A DNA stretch of 7,285 nucleotides from Chloroflexota bacterium (GTDB lineage: Bacteria > Chloroflexota > UBA6077). A program made the position numbers and the translations under genes. The stretch spans positions 1-7,285 of the forward strand of contig JAJYKO010000260.1 in NCBI GenBank assembly GCA_021788565.1. Reading direction: 5' to 3'. Positions 1 through 5,691 of the stretch are shown here, one piece after another. Every line of letters starts with the position of its first letter. The stretch's first letter is position 1. The notes below the pieces were generated by a model. It ran no database searches. It was not told the DNA's origin and saw nothing but the letters and a program-made list of their open reading frames with translations.

Positions 1-39
1 TCCCACGATGGTGTTCCGAATGATCTCTCCACGGTGCAT
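1..39 (-). CDS. Possible 5' end of a divergent gene, cut by the left edge
   Basis: On the minus strand a purine-rich GGGAGG (45-40) precedes two possible starts. An ATG at 39-37 opens MHRGEIIRNTIVG but sits directly against the GGAGG, too close for normal initiation. A GTG at 32-30 has a better 7-nt spacing and opens MERSFGTPSW. Both frames stay open to the window edge. The fragment is too short to assign a family. If real, the gene would be divergent from the aminotransferase gene and share this intergenic region. A plus-strand frame ending in TGA at 52-54 is an equally possible reading, so confidence is low. Confidence 0.22.
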   Translation of the reverse strand, partial: MHRGEIIRNTIVG

Positions 40-173
40 CCTCCCTCAGCTTGATGGATTGCGCGATCGCCGCACCTCCGACCGCCGGCGCGGAGTCGGC
101 AGCAGATAATTTGGGATCAAGGAGGTATGCCCGGCAGAGGGTGTGCCAGGGGAAAACCCACTCCTCCGAATCA

Positions 174-203
174 TTGACGATTAGCTCCGCCCCCTGATAG
201 ATT
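174..203 (+). promoter_or_regulatory. Candidate sigma-70-type extended -10 promoter for ilvE
   Basis: TTGACG (174-179, 5/6 to the -35 consensus) is followed after 18 nt by TAGATT (198-203, 4/6 to the -10 consensus), with a TG at 195-196 placed as in extended -10 promoters. Transcription would start near 210 and give a leader of about 66 nt carrying the hairpin at 238-254. Assigned by inspection only. Confidence 0.45.
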
Positions 204-237
204 TGGGCCGGTCCACGGTATCGTCGTTTTGAGGGAG

Positions 238-254
238 CGGGCCTCCCAGGCCCG
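238..254 (+). promoter_or_regulatory. GC-rich hairpin immediately upstream of the ilvE ribosome binding site
   Basis: Positions 238-244 (CGGGCCT) and 248-254 (AGGCCCG) form a perfect 7-bp stem with a 3-nt loop. It ends 6 nt before the AAGGAG Shine-Dalgarno site (261-266). There is no U-run after it, so it is not an ordinary intrinsic terminator. It could modulate translation or protect the mRNA 5' end. I see no T-box signature or Leu/Ile/Val-rich leader peptide. Confidence 0.4.
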
Positions 255-275
255 ACACGAAAGGAGAGCGGCGCG

Positions 276-1208
276 ATGGCAGGCAAGACCCCCGGCTACG
301 CGTGGATGAACGGCGAGATCATCCCCTGGGAACAGGCCACGGTTCACGTCCGCACTGACGCCTTCATGTACGGGGCCAACGTCTTCGAAGGGATCAGGGC
401 CTACGCCAGCCCCGACAAGACTCAGATGTACGTCTTACGGAACGCGGAGCACATGGACCGGTTGTTCAACTGCTCCATGAAGATCCTCCGGATGCAGATC
501 CCCTGGACGGCGCAGCAGGTTTCCGCCGCCATGATGGAGATGCTGCGGGCCAACAACTTCCACGAGGACGTCCACATCCGTCCCACCGTCTTCTTCGGGT
601 CGGGCGAGTCCTACGCCGTAGACCCGGCGGCGATCGGGACCGGCTGCGTCATCAGCGCCGTGGAGCGCACCCCCAAGCCATCCCTCTGGAGCGGTCTCCA
701 CGCCTGCATCAGTTCCTGGCGCCGCATCGACGACCAGTCCATGCCCCCCAGGGTGAAGGCCGGCGCCAACTACCTGAACAGCCGCTACGCCACCGTAGAG
801 GCCAGGACCGACGGTTACGACACCGCCATCCTGCTGAATCAGCGTGGCAAGGTGGCCGAGGGCCCGGGGGCCTGCCTGATGATGGTGAAGAACGGCCGGG
901 TCGTGACGCCCCCCGTCACGGAAGGGATCCTGGAGAGCGTCACCCGTGGGACCCTCATAGAGCTGTTCCGGGGGGAGATGGGCATGGAGGTGCTGGAGCG
1001 GGAGATGGACCGCACCGAACTCTACCTGGCCGACGAGGTCTTCTTCTGCGGTACCGGCGCCGAGGTGCAGCCCATCGTCTCCGTCGACCGCTACCAGGTG
1101 GGCACCGGAGCGACGGGTCCCGTCGTCAAGGCGATGCAGGAACTCTACTTTGGCATCGTGCGGGGTCAGAACCCGAAGTACCGGGAGTGGCTGACGCCGG
1201 TGTATTAG
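276..1208 (+). CDS. ilvE: Branched-chain amino acid aminotransferase (class IV, PLP-dependent)
   Basis: This 310-residue protein has the usual full length for IlvE. The enzyme reversibly transfers the amino group between glutamate and the 2-oxo acids of leucine, isoleucine and valine in the cytosol. Landmarks visible in order are YGANVFEGIRAY (32-43), the RNAEHMDRL helix with R55, RPTVFFG (102-108), the PLP-binding lysine K161 in RVKAGANY, E195 in VAEGPG (the residue that contacts the pyridine nitrogen), the phosphate-binding ILESVTRGT stretch (218-226) and GTGAEVQPI (259-267). The ATG has an AAGGAG site 9 nt upstream, which decides the start. It is the only clear housekeeping gene here and is convergent with the leftward genes beyond. 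A D-amino-acid or related class IV aminotransferase is less likely, because the VFEGIR, KAGANY and GTGAEVQPI motifs are typical of BCAT. Confidence 0.93.
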   Translation: MAGKTPGYAWMNGEIIPWEQATVHVRTDAFMYGANVFEGIRAYASPDKTQMYVLRNAEHMDRLFNCSMKILRMQIPWTAQQVSAAMMEMLRANNFHEDVHIRPTVFFGSGESYAVDPAAIGTGCVISAVERTPKPSLWSGLHACISSWRRIDDQSMPPRVKAGANYLNSRYATVEARTDGYDTAILLNQRGKVAEGPGACLMMVKNGRVVTPPVTEGILESVTRGTLIELFRGEMGMEVLEREMDRTELYLADEVFFCGTGAEVQPIVSVDRYQVGTGATGPVVKAMQELYFGIVRGQNPKYREWLTPVY

Positions 1209-1533
1209 CCAGAAGGGATGGGCACGAGAGCCGTCCCCAGCGCTACCGGTAGTTTGTTGGACACGGAGATGGAGGTCGATGGGACATCCGCGCCACCCGA
1301 CAGCTGCACGAATCCGAGACGTGAGTGACCGCGGTGTCGTGGCGGCTGGCGCAGTGAATAGGCGCGAGCAGCACGCAACAGGGCGAAGAAGCCCGGGGGG
1401 AGCAGCGAGACGCGGGAGCGAGGACGTTCTGGGTTCAGGGGTCTACAGGCGCATTCAGAACCACGAAATCAGACCTGGATTTTCGGACGAACCTGCATTA
1501 GAGCGTGAGAAGGACACAGCGGCTACGCCCTCC
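1209..1533. other. Gene-free convergent intergenic region
   Basis: No convincing coding frame exists on either strand. It separates the rightward ilvE stop from the leftward DUF2442 stop. It contains a 10-bp perfect palindrome CTACCGGTAG at 1243-1252, a partial intergenic repeat at 1381-1440 and an inverted repeat running into the DUF2442 stop. No strong rho-independent terminator with a U-tract was seen for either gene. Confidence 0.6.
1381..1440 (+). repeat. Partial copy C of a dispersed GC-rich intergenic repeat
   Basis: It matches the right-hand part of copy A (3243-3300) colinearly. Shared blocks are GGGCGAAGA (1381 and 3243), GACGCGGG(A/G)GCGAG (1409 and 3269) and TCTGGGTTC (1428 and 3288). 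The last two blocks keep the same 19-nt spacing in both copies. The segment between the first two blocks is diverged and 2 nt longer. The upstream core shared by copies A and B is absent. Confidence 0.5.
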
Positions 1534-1539
1534 TCACGC
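1503..1539. terminator. Inverted repeat at the 3' end of the DUF2442 gene, weak terminator candidate
   Basis: GCGTGAG (1503-1509) and CTCACGC (1533-1539) are perfect 7-bp complements separated by 23 nt, and the right arm includes the DUF2442 stop codon. The loop is long and no U-tract follows on either strand, so a terminator role is only possible. Confidence 0.25.
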
Positions 1540-1839
1540 ACGCGCTCTTTCCTCCAGGTAGCCCCACTCAGTAAACAGGTCACGCAGGGCGAGGTCGTCC
1601 CGAAAGGCCAGGAAGTAGAGATACTCTGGGGCTACGTCCAGATCCTCGGGCCAGCACAGTGTGCCGTGCTCCAGGGTGAAACGACGGACGAACTCTTCGT
1701 CGGCGAGGGGGGCAAATGCTGCCCTCGGCTCCGCGTCGATCAACTCTCGAACGTCCACGGTTCCTGACCGCCCATCACTGAAGCGCAGGCTGAAACGGTA
1801 TTCCCCGAGATAACGTGCTTCCTCTATCTTCAACAGCAT
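1534..1839 (-). CDS. DUF2442 domain protein, partner of the upstream DUF4160 protein
   Basis: A 101-residue protein of the DUF2442 type. The N-terminal half has the family's beta-rich pattern (EEARYLGEYRFSLRFSDG, then VDVRELID), followed by the hydrophobic block with C62-W63-P64 and the DLDVAPEYLY signature (67-76). The ATG at 1839 is chosen over the much longer open frame because an AGGAGG lies 5 nt upstream, the family begins here, and the upstream extension overlaps the DUF4160 gene in another frame. The DUF4160 stop lies 10 bp upstream, so the two are almost certainly cotranscribed. DUF4160-DUF2442 pairs recur across bacteria and are often listed as putative toxin-antitoxin modules. I know of no settled biochemical activity and cannot say which member would be toxic. 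Confidence 0.86.
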   Translation of the reverse strand: MLLKIEEARYLGEYRFSLRFSDGRSGTVDVRELIDAEPRAAFAPLADEEFVRRFTLEHGTLCWPEDLDVAPEYLYFLAFRDDLALRDLFTEWGYLEERARA

Positions 1840-1849
1840 CGCGGCCTCC

Positions 1850-2110
1850 TCACACCAGCGGTTCAATCCGATTGAAGCGGCCCATCGAGCGCAGGGTACG
1901 CCAGTCCTCCAGCAGTTCTGGCTGATGCAACCCGGCCCACTCCACCACAAGGCTGAGAACCCTCGGTGGCAGCCACCCCTCCATGATGCCCAAAGACCCG
2001 ATGAACAGAGCCGCCTCGAATTCATTGTACTCCACATGAAAATGCGGCGGGTTGTGATCTCGGAAGTGCATCAGGACGACGATGCCCAAGAAACGAGAGA
2101 TCTCCGGCAT
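1850..2110 (-). CDS. DUF4160 domain protein
   Basis: An 86-residue protein with the hallmark DUF4160 layout: MPEISRFLGIVVLMHF, then DHNPPHFHVEY (18-28, with H19, H23 and H25, a conserved histidine cluster), then LPPRVLSLVVEWAGLHQPELLEDW (48-70). The ATG at 2110 has a strong GGAGGAG just upstream and matches the family's MPEIS start, although the frame stays open to 2266. It is the first gene of a two-gene unit with DUF2442, 10 bp apart. The HxxxHxH cluster could bind metal or be catalytic, but that is inference. No clear promoter was found in the 216 bp upstream. Confidence 0.88.
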   Translation of the reverse strand: MPEISRFLGIVVLMHFRDHNPPHFHVEYNEFEAALFIGSLGIMEGWLPPRVLSLVVEWAGLHQPELLEDWRTLRSMGRFNRIEPLV

Positions 2111-2261
2111 AACTCCTCCATGGTGGCGGCGCCCTTCGCGCCTTCTGATGCGGGCGAGCGCAGCGTCGCGCCCGTCTCTCGGTCCGGTGGCTCGGCGTCT
2201 CCACAATGACGCGGGCTCGCGCCACGCCCAACCTACCAGGCGGATAGCTGATAGTTGCAGC

Positions 2262-2298
2262 CTCACTGCTGCCCGCCCATGTTCGCAGATGCAGTGAG
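2262..2298. terminator. 8-bp inverted repeat downstream of the orphan HicB gene
   Basis: CTCACTGC (2262-2269) and GCAGTGAG (2291-2298) are perfect complements with a 21-nt loop. They start 28 nt beyond the HicB-like stop and upstream of the DUF4160 gene. No U-run follows. It may be a weak terminator for the HicB-like gene or a processing hairpin. Confidence 0.28.
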
Positions 2299-2326
2299 AC
2301 CCAGGCGGCGGTGCCGTGTAGCGATC

Positions 2327-2539
2327 CTACGGAATGGCGACGTACTCGGCAGATGACTGCGAGGTGGGGATGGGCAAGCCATCCTCCAACAATCCCTGCA
2401 CGTGCATCTGGAGGGCCTCGTACATATTCCGCTCGGCTTCCTCCCGCGTTTCACCCGTGGCGACACAGTCGGGAAGATCAGGCGAATAGGCTGAGTAGTT
2501 GGCATCTGCCTTCTCGATGACGACCAGGAAGCGATACAT
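2327..2539 (-). CDS. Orphan HicB-like antitoxin-fold protein
   Basis: A 70-residue HicB-type protein. It opens with the strand MYRFLVVIEKADANYSAYSPDL, then PDCVATGETREEAERNMYEALQMHV, then GLPIP near residues 56-60. This is the partial RNase H fold of HicB antitoxins, which normally block a HicA mRNA interferase. It lacks the C-terminal DNA-binding domain of longer HicB proteins. The ATG at 2539 is preferred over the in-frame GTG at 2545, because AGGAG lies 8 nt before the ATG and only 2 nt before the GTG. No HicA with the expected GSH motif lies on either side. It may be an antitoxin acting in trans (for example on the HicA at 3652-3882) or a solitary HicB-like protein, which is common. Confidence 0.83.
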   Translation of the reverse strand: MYRFLVVIEKADANYSAYSPDLPDCVATGETREEAERNMYEALQMHVQGLLEDGLPIPTSQSSAEYVAIP

Positions 2540-2564
2540 GGTCACTGCTCCTCTGACAGAGCCA

Positions 2565-2584
2565 ATTATATACTGCTCGCGAGC
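2565..2584 (-). promoter_or_regulatory. Promoter -10 box and palindromic operator candidate of the orphan HicB gene
   Basis: On the minus strand a perfect TATAAT occurs at 2570-2565, giving a start near 2558 and a leader of about 19 nt. No good -35 hexamer lies at normal spacing. Four nt upstream of the -10 box is a perfect 10-bp palindrome GCTCGCGAGC (2575-2584). This is where an autorepressor or activator would bind and may compensate for the poor -35. Confidence 0.5.
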
Positions 2585-2605
2585 GTAGGCGGGGACCCCC
2601 TGCGA

Positions 2606-2623
2606 GCGAGGGCTCGGCCTCGC
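2606..2623. repeat. GC-rich hairpin between the CopG antitoxin and the orphan HicB gene
   Basis: GCGAGG (2606-2611) and CCTCGC (2618-2623) form a 6-bp stem with a 6-nt loop. It lies about 120 nt downstream of the CopG-type antitoxin stop and upstream of the HicB promoter. It could end the antitoxin transcript, but no U-tract follows. Confidence 0.25.
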
Positions 2624-2739
2624 AATCTCCCTCGGCTACGTTGCCACCGACCACTCCGCTCTCCTCGGAATCAAGAACTCAGCCCCCTCTCTTCCTCCGG
2701 CTCAGCGCCAACGGCCACGCCTGTGGACGAGATGGGGAG

Positions 2740-3009
2740 CTATGAAGCCTTGACCACACCCTCGGCAGCGCGAAGGTCCGCCACCGCCTGGCGGAACACC
2801 ACCTGCTTCATGTAGGTCTGGTACGGAACCCCGGCCAGAGCCGCCGCTCGCTTGACCGTATCCACCTGGAGCTTGCCCCAGCGAAAATTGACCCTGGTCT
2901 CCTCTATCTCGCGTTCGGCCTGGTCGATCATGCCGCGGACCTTCGCGTCCACCTCGGGCGGCAACTCCTCGTCCGGCATTTCCTCGTAGTCTCGTCGCTT
3001 AGCGTTCAT
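2740..3009 (-). CDS. CopG/BrnA-type ribbon-helix-helix antitoxin
   Basis: An 89-residue protein. The N-terminal half is acidic and charged (DYEEMPDEELPPEVDAKVR), as in the toxin-binding arm of such antitoxins. The C-terminal half is a ribbon-helix-helix DNA-binding domain: strand ETRVNFRW (37-44), helix DTVKRAAALAGV, then PYQTYMKQVVFRQAVADL. This matches the CopG-type antitoxins of type II systems, including those paired with BrnT. These proteins bind the toxin and repress their own promoter. The ATG at 3009 has a weak AGGG 7 nt upstream. A toxin-like fragment ends 10 nt upstream, so the original order was toxin then antitoxin, as in brnTA. No intact toxin remains, so it is an orphan antitoxin today. 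Confidence 0.8.
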   Translation of the reverse strand: MNAKRRDYEEMPDEELPPEVDAKVRGMIDQAEREIEETRVNFRWGKLQVDTVKRAAALAGVPYQTYMKQVVFRQAVADLRAAEGVVKAS

Positions 3010-3019
3010 TTGGTACCCT

Positions 3020-3142
3020 CTACAGCGGAAAACAGGTGATTGTCACTACCTTCTTCCCCTCTTCCAACCAGATCCAGTACAGCCCGTTACCTATTGTCAA
3101 TCGGATGCGGCAAATGTCAATACGGACGATGCGTCGGGGGGA
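3020..3142 (-). pseudogene. C-terminal remnant of a small toxin-like gene upstream of the CopG antitoxin
   Basis: An open frame of 40 codons ending in TAG at 3022-3020 encodes a beta-strand-rich tail, with RIRLTIGNGLYWIWLEEG followed by KKVVTITCFPL. It resembles the last hairpin and strand of small toxin folds such as DUF4258 or RelE-like proteins. It has no ATG or GTG start near its beginning and is closed upstream by an in-frame TAG at 3145-3143. Repeat copy A begins at that point. It ends 10 bp before the CopG-type antitoxin, the position expected of the partner toxin. I infer a toxin whose N-terminal part was lost, possibly when the repeat or a deletion joined here. The exact family is uncertain. 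Confidence 0.5.
3093..3120 (-). promoter_or_regulatory. Weak promoter candidate inside the toxin remnant, for the CopG antitoxin
   Basis: On the minus strand a perfect TTGACA (3120-3115) is followed after 16 nt by GACAAT (3098-3093, 4/6 to the -10 consensus). A second TTGACA lies at 3100-3095, giving a direct repeat of ATTGACA. Such a promoter could keep the orphan antitoxin expressed after the loss of the toxin's 5' region. The hexamers also lie in former coding sequence, so chance is possible. Confidence 0.3.
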
Positions 3143-3149
3143 CTACGCC

Positions 3150-3300
3150 GCAGCCCAACAGCACCCCAGTTCCGACGTGTGGGGGGAACGCCGTCCTCTG
3201 GGGCCTCGCCATCGGACTCAGTGCCAGCGGTTTGCGATGGCGGGGCGAAGAGGGTGGGAGAGGGGTAAGACGCGGGGGCGAGTAGGCTCTGGGTTCTGAG
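3150..3300 (+). repeat. Copy A of a dispersed GC-rich intergenic repeat
   Basis: Positions about 3150-3264 align colinearly with copy B (about 3987-4100). They share a 22-nt identical block (3194-3215 and 4031-4052), CAGCACCCC (3159 and 3999), and a 23-nt block at 3242-3264 that matches 4078-4100 at 20 of 23 positions. The right tail (3243-3300) matches partial copy C at 1381-1440. Frames through it on both strands give only low-complexity Pro/Arg/Gly-rich peptides, so it is treated as non-coding. It lies between hicAB and the toxin remnant. Confidence 0.72.
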
Positions 3301-3427
3301 TGCTTGGTTCTGGAGACCCACCAGAGCGACGAACCTGGGAGTCGATTGAAGAGCAACCCTGGCGTCGGAGCAGACAGGGACACATCGCTTGCGTCCCCAC
3401 CGGGTTCGACGGGTACGTCCCGATGTC

Positions 3428-3655
3428 CTATGCGGCGACGTCCACCACGATGGCCTGGGTTGGTGCCGTCTCTTCCGGGACCGTCTCGCCGCTCTCCACC
3501 AGGTCCGCGATGTAGGCCGAGATCGCCTCGCGGGCATTGGCGATGGCTTCCTCCAGCGTGTCTCCCTGCGTGTTGCAGCCCGGGAGCGCCGGCACTCGGA
3601 CCGTGTAGCCACCGTCCTCAGGATCGGGCGTAAGCAAGATCGTGTAGCGCCTCAT
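3428..3655 (-). CDS. hicB: HicB antitoxin
   Basis: A 75-residue HicB antitoxin made of the partial RNase H fold: MRRYTILLTPDPEDGGYTVR, VPALPGCNTQGDTLEEAIAN, then a helix and the ESGETVPEE tail. It neutralises the HicA mRNA interferase by covering its active site. It lacks the C-terminal RHH or HTH domain of longer HicB proteins, so how the operon is autoregulated is unclear. The ATG at 3655 overlaps the HicA stop (ATGA), which indicates translational coupling. A GGAGAG about 6 nt upstream, inside hicA, serves as ribosome binding site. The frame is open further upstream, but that part is a shadow of hicA. Confidence 0.92.
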   Translation of the reverse strand: MRRYTILLTPDPEDGGYTVRVPALPGCNTQGDTLEEAIANAREAISAYIADLVESGETVPEETAPTQAIVVDVAA

Positions 3656-3882
3656 AACAGTCTCTCCAACTCGTCCGGAGTAAGGCCGGCATCTTCCAGA
3701 ATGTTTGAAAGAAGCCCAGGCCTGATGATCTTTCCTGAGTGAATGGGGACCACGACTCTGCGGCCAGGCTTCGCGTCGTTGCACATTACCAGATGGCTGC
3801 CCACCTGCCGGCGCTTGTACCAGCCATCCCGATGCAGGGCACGCAGCAACTCGTCCGGCGTGAGCCGAGGCAGTCTGGGCAT
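3652..3882 (-). CDS. hicA: HicA mRNA interferase toxin
   Basis: A 76-residue HicA toxin of the YcfA family, a dsRBD-like fold that cleaves mRNA independently of translation. Visible features are TPDELLRALHRDGW (8-21), the active-site motif VGSHLVM with catalytic H30, the strand RRVVVPIHSGKIIRPGLL, and the C-terminal helix GLTPDELERLL. The catalytic histidine is present, so nothing suggests inactivation. It is first in a two-gene operon and overlaps hicB by 4 bp. The start ATG at 3882 has only a distant AAGGGG (about 12 nt), which suggests weak initiation and low toxin output. Confidence 0.92.
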   Translation of the reverse strand: MPRLPRLTPDELLRALHRDGWYKRRQVGSHLVMCNDAKPGRRVVVPIHSGKIIRPGLLSNILEDAGLTPDELERLL

Positions 3883-3912
3883 ATCAGCGGCACGCCCCTT
3901 CTACTGCCCCGT

Positions 3913-3943
3913 AGTTTAGCTCATTCCGCGAGAATTGTGTCCA
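3913..3943 (-). promoter_or_regulatory. Weak promoter candidate for hicAB
   Basis: On the minus strand TGGACA (3943-3938, 5/6) and TAAACT (3918-3913, 4/6) are separated by 19 nt, longer than ideal. The spacer holds a short inverted repeat ATTC-N5-GAAT. It lies about 30 nt upstream of the hicA ATG and between hicA and repeat copy B. Confidence 0.35.
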
Positions 3944-3986
3944 CACGGGATGGAGGGGGCGGCAGTCGCCTGAGCACCGAGGAACC

Positions 3987-4101
3987 TCAGCCGCCCAGCA
4001 GCACCCCGGTTCGACCTGTGGGGGAACGAATCCTCTGGGGCCTCGCCATCGGCCTTAGGGCCGTCAGTCTCTTCAGTGGGGCGAAGAAGGTAGGGGAGGG
4101 A
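3987..4101 (+). repeat. Copy B of the dispersed GC-rich intergenic repeat
   Basis: It aligns with copy A from CAGCACCCC (3999) through the 22-nt identical block (4031-4052) to the block ending at 4100. The two copies differ mainly in the stretch between the last two blocks. It lies between hicA and the end of the helicase gene. Its right end, GGGGAGGG (4093-4100), doubles as a ribosome-binding-like site for the tiny ORF at 4109. Confidence 0.72.
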
Positions 4102-4108
4102 AACCACC

Positions 4109-4174
4109 ATGCGACACGAGGCCTACAACATCAGCTATGAGGCGGCCCGAGACCCGCACCGCGAAATCGGCTAG
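4109..4174 (+). CDS. Tiny 21-codon ORF sharing a CTAG stop with the helicase gene
   Basis: The only plausible plus-strand ORF in the accessory region with a ribosome-binding-like site: GGGGAGGG ends 8 nt before the ATG. The peptide begins MRHEAYNISYEAARDPHREI. Its TAG (4172-4174) and the helicase TAG on the other strand (4173-4171) are read from the same CTAG. It matches no family I recognise. It may be the stump of a gene cut off by the helicase operon, or chance. Confidence 0.3.
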   Translation: MRHEAYNISYEAARDPHREIG

Positions 4175-5691
4175 AGCCCGAGTCCTAGCTGAACGGCGGG
4201 CGCAATATCGATCAACGGAGAAGCAAGTCCCGGCGCCAGAACCTTGATCGTACGCGAACGAGACATGACAGTTAGTGACTTAGAAGCACGGGTGAGAGCA
4301 ACGTAGAGGTTCTTGGCATCGTCAAACTCCTCCGCGTCTACCAGGATGGCGTGATCAAACTTCAGTCCCTTGATGAGCAGGGTTCGAGAGACGACCCTGC
4401 CGTCCAACGGTCGGTCGAAGTGCCGCTCTCTGTCGCGGATTCTCCATGCAGTGCGTCGCAGCGGCTCCGTAGACCCTTCGGGATGGCAACGCATGACGGA
4501 CTGCATTTCCCGGAAGAGCTCCCTCCGATACAGGATTACGCCCGGCGTCTTGGCGATCACTTGAAGCATGGAACCGATTGCCCGCGGCCCGCTGCCAGTT
4601 GCAACGGTGCGGGCAATATCCTTCAGAGGAGCATGGTTCTTGAGCTTGCGATCTCCAGGCAACTCCCCCTTCGCCAGAAGCTTACCGAGATCGGTCAGGC
4701 ACGAGGGTTTGACCGTCATGCACGCGAGGGCGAATTCGATGACCAAGCGCGCGGTCTCCAATCCTGCGGACGCTTCCAGCTTGTCACACCATTTCGTGAG
4801 ATCCCTGCACTCGACTTCCTCCATCGAGTGGAAGGTTCCCCCAAGATTCTTTGCCAAATGGTGCGCCTGATGAGGCATCTTCCGAATTACCGCCACGGTC
4901 TCGTGCGCGGGGTGGCGAAGTAAGGTCTGGCAGGCACCAATCTGCGCCGACTCGGGGAACTCGGAGTCGGGAAAGGGACGCCATTGGACAGGGCCAGCGC
5001 TGTCGAAAGAGAGGGGGACTCCGGAGAGCAGCTTGCCTCTTGCGTCGAGCAGCCACTGCCCCAAATCGGCGTTCCGGCCAGGTCCCAGCCATCTGTGCGG
5101 AATCTGCAGATCGCCGACTTGGCGGAAGCTGGGATACACATTTCGCGTCCAGTCAACGATGGCATCGGCCCCAGAGAAGTCGAAGATTCCTTGGAGGGGA
5201 TCGCCGACGATGCGAGTAGGGATGAAGTCCGCCAGGAGATCGATGATCTTGTGCTGCCGGACGGTGCAGTCCTGATACTCGTCGACGAAGAGCCCGGCAT
5301 ACGTGGAGGTGAAGACCCCGCGGACATGGCGATTCTGAAGAGCCCGCCAGGCTGCCTCATAAACCTGCGGCCATTCCTCGGAAGACGGCTCACCTGCTCG
5401 CCAGCCTGAGAGGCCCTGAAAGGCAGACGCGTAGCGAAGCGAGAAGCCCGAAATCGTGTCGACGAAGTACCCGACAGGATCCGCCTTCTTACTCTGCAGC
5501 CTGGTCCTGAGCGCCCGCACGCCGGCGTGCGTGTGTGTGAGGATGAGCTGCTTGCCCACCCCGCTTGCCAAGACTGCGTCTGCGATGAGCTCGGTCTTGC
5601 CGCAGCCCGCGGGCGCGACGACGAGGCCCCGTGAACTGGTGGCGAAGTCCCGGACCATGTCGTTAGGCGTAGCACCACCCCTCGAGCGCAT
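4171..5691 (-). CDS. Compact UvrD/Rep-type superfamily 1 DNA helicase
   Basis: A 506-residue SF1 ATP-dependent helicase-like protein. Motifs in order are Walker A APAGCGKT (26-33), motif Ia LTHTHAGVRALRTRL (51-65), Walker B FVDEYQD (135-141), motif III GDPLQGIFDF (163-172), motif V LLIKGLKFDHAILVD (438-452) and motif VI YVALTRASKSLTV (463-475, arginine R468). The catalytic residues look intact. It is much shorter than UvrD or PcrA (about 700), so the 2A/2B accessory domains must be reduced. No classical Q-motif is seen before Walker A, and no nuclease domain. The start is uncertain: ATG 5691 overlaps the upstream ORF, while ATG 5658 (codon 12) lies 4 nt after that ORF's stop and would give 495 residues. 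Short helicases of this kind occur in defence loci (for example GajB of Gabija), but no GajA/OLD partner is present. A housekeeping repair role is not excluded. Confidence 0.88.
   Translation of the reverse strand: MRSRGGATPNDMVRDFATSSRGLVVAPAGCGKTELIADAVLASGVGKQLILTHTHAGVRALRTRLQSKKADPVGYFVDTISGFSLRYASAFQGLSGWRAGEPSSEEWPQVYEAAWRALQNRHVRGVFTSTYAGLFVDEYQDCTVRQHKIIDLLADFIPTRIVGDPLQGIFDFSGADAIVDWTRNVYPSFRQVGDLQIPHRWLGPGRNADLGQWLLDARGKLLSGVPLSFDSAGPVQWRPFPDSEFPESAQIGACQTLLRHPAHETVAVIRKMPHQAHHLAKNLGGTFHSMEEVECRDLTKWCDKLEASAGLETARLVIEFALACMTVKPSCLTDLGKLLAKGELPGDRKLKNHAPLKDIARTVATGSGPRAIGSMLQVIAKTPGVILYRRELFREMQSVMRCHPEGSTEPLRRTAWRIRDRERHFDRPLDGRVVSRTLLIKGLKFDHAILVDAEEFDDAKNLYVALTRASKSLTVMSRSRTIKVLAPGLASPLIDIAPAVQLGLGL

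Noticed and set aside
119..173. AAGGAGGT followed by ATG at 127, a possible short leader peptide before ilvE
   Set aside because: The ATG is only 1 nt from the Shine-Dalgarno core, the peptide is short and not rich in Leu, Ile or Val, and it lies upstream of the better promoter.
1279..1767. 162-codon plus-strand ORF after ilvE
   Set aside because: It overlaps the well-supported DUF2442 gene antisense, has no ribosome binding site and gives a low-complexity Arg/Gly-rich product, so it is a shadow.
3040..3299. Plus-strand ORFs across repeat copy A
   Set aside because: The products are low-complexity (Gly/Arg/Pro/Ser-rich), shift frame between repeat copies and lack start signals.
4001..4025. 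GGTTCGACC in repeat copy B resembling a tRNA T-arm
   Set aside because: The flanks do not form a 5-bp T-stem, the equivalent site in copy A does not keep the motif, and no acceptor, D or anticodon arm fits around it.
4171..5691. Gabija (GajAB) system
   Set aside because: The helicase is GajB-like in size and type, but the upstream genes are tiny and none resembles the OLD/TOPRIM ATPase GajA, so the named system is not supported.
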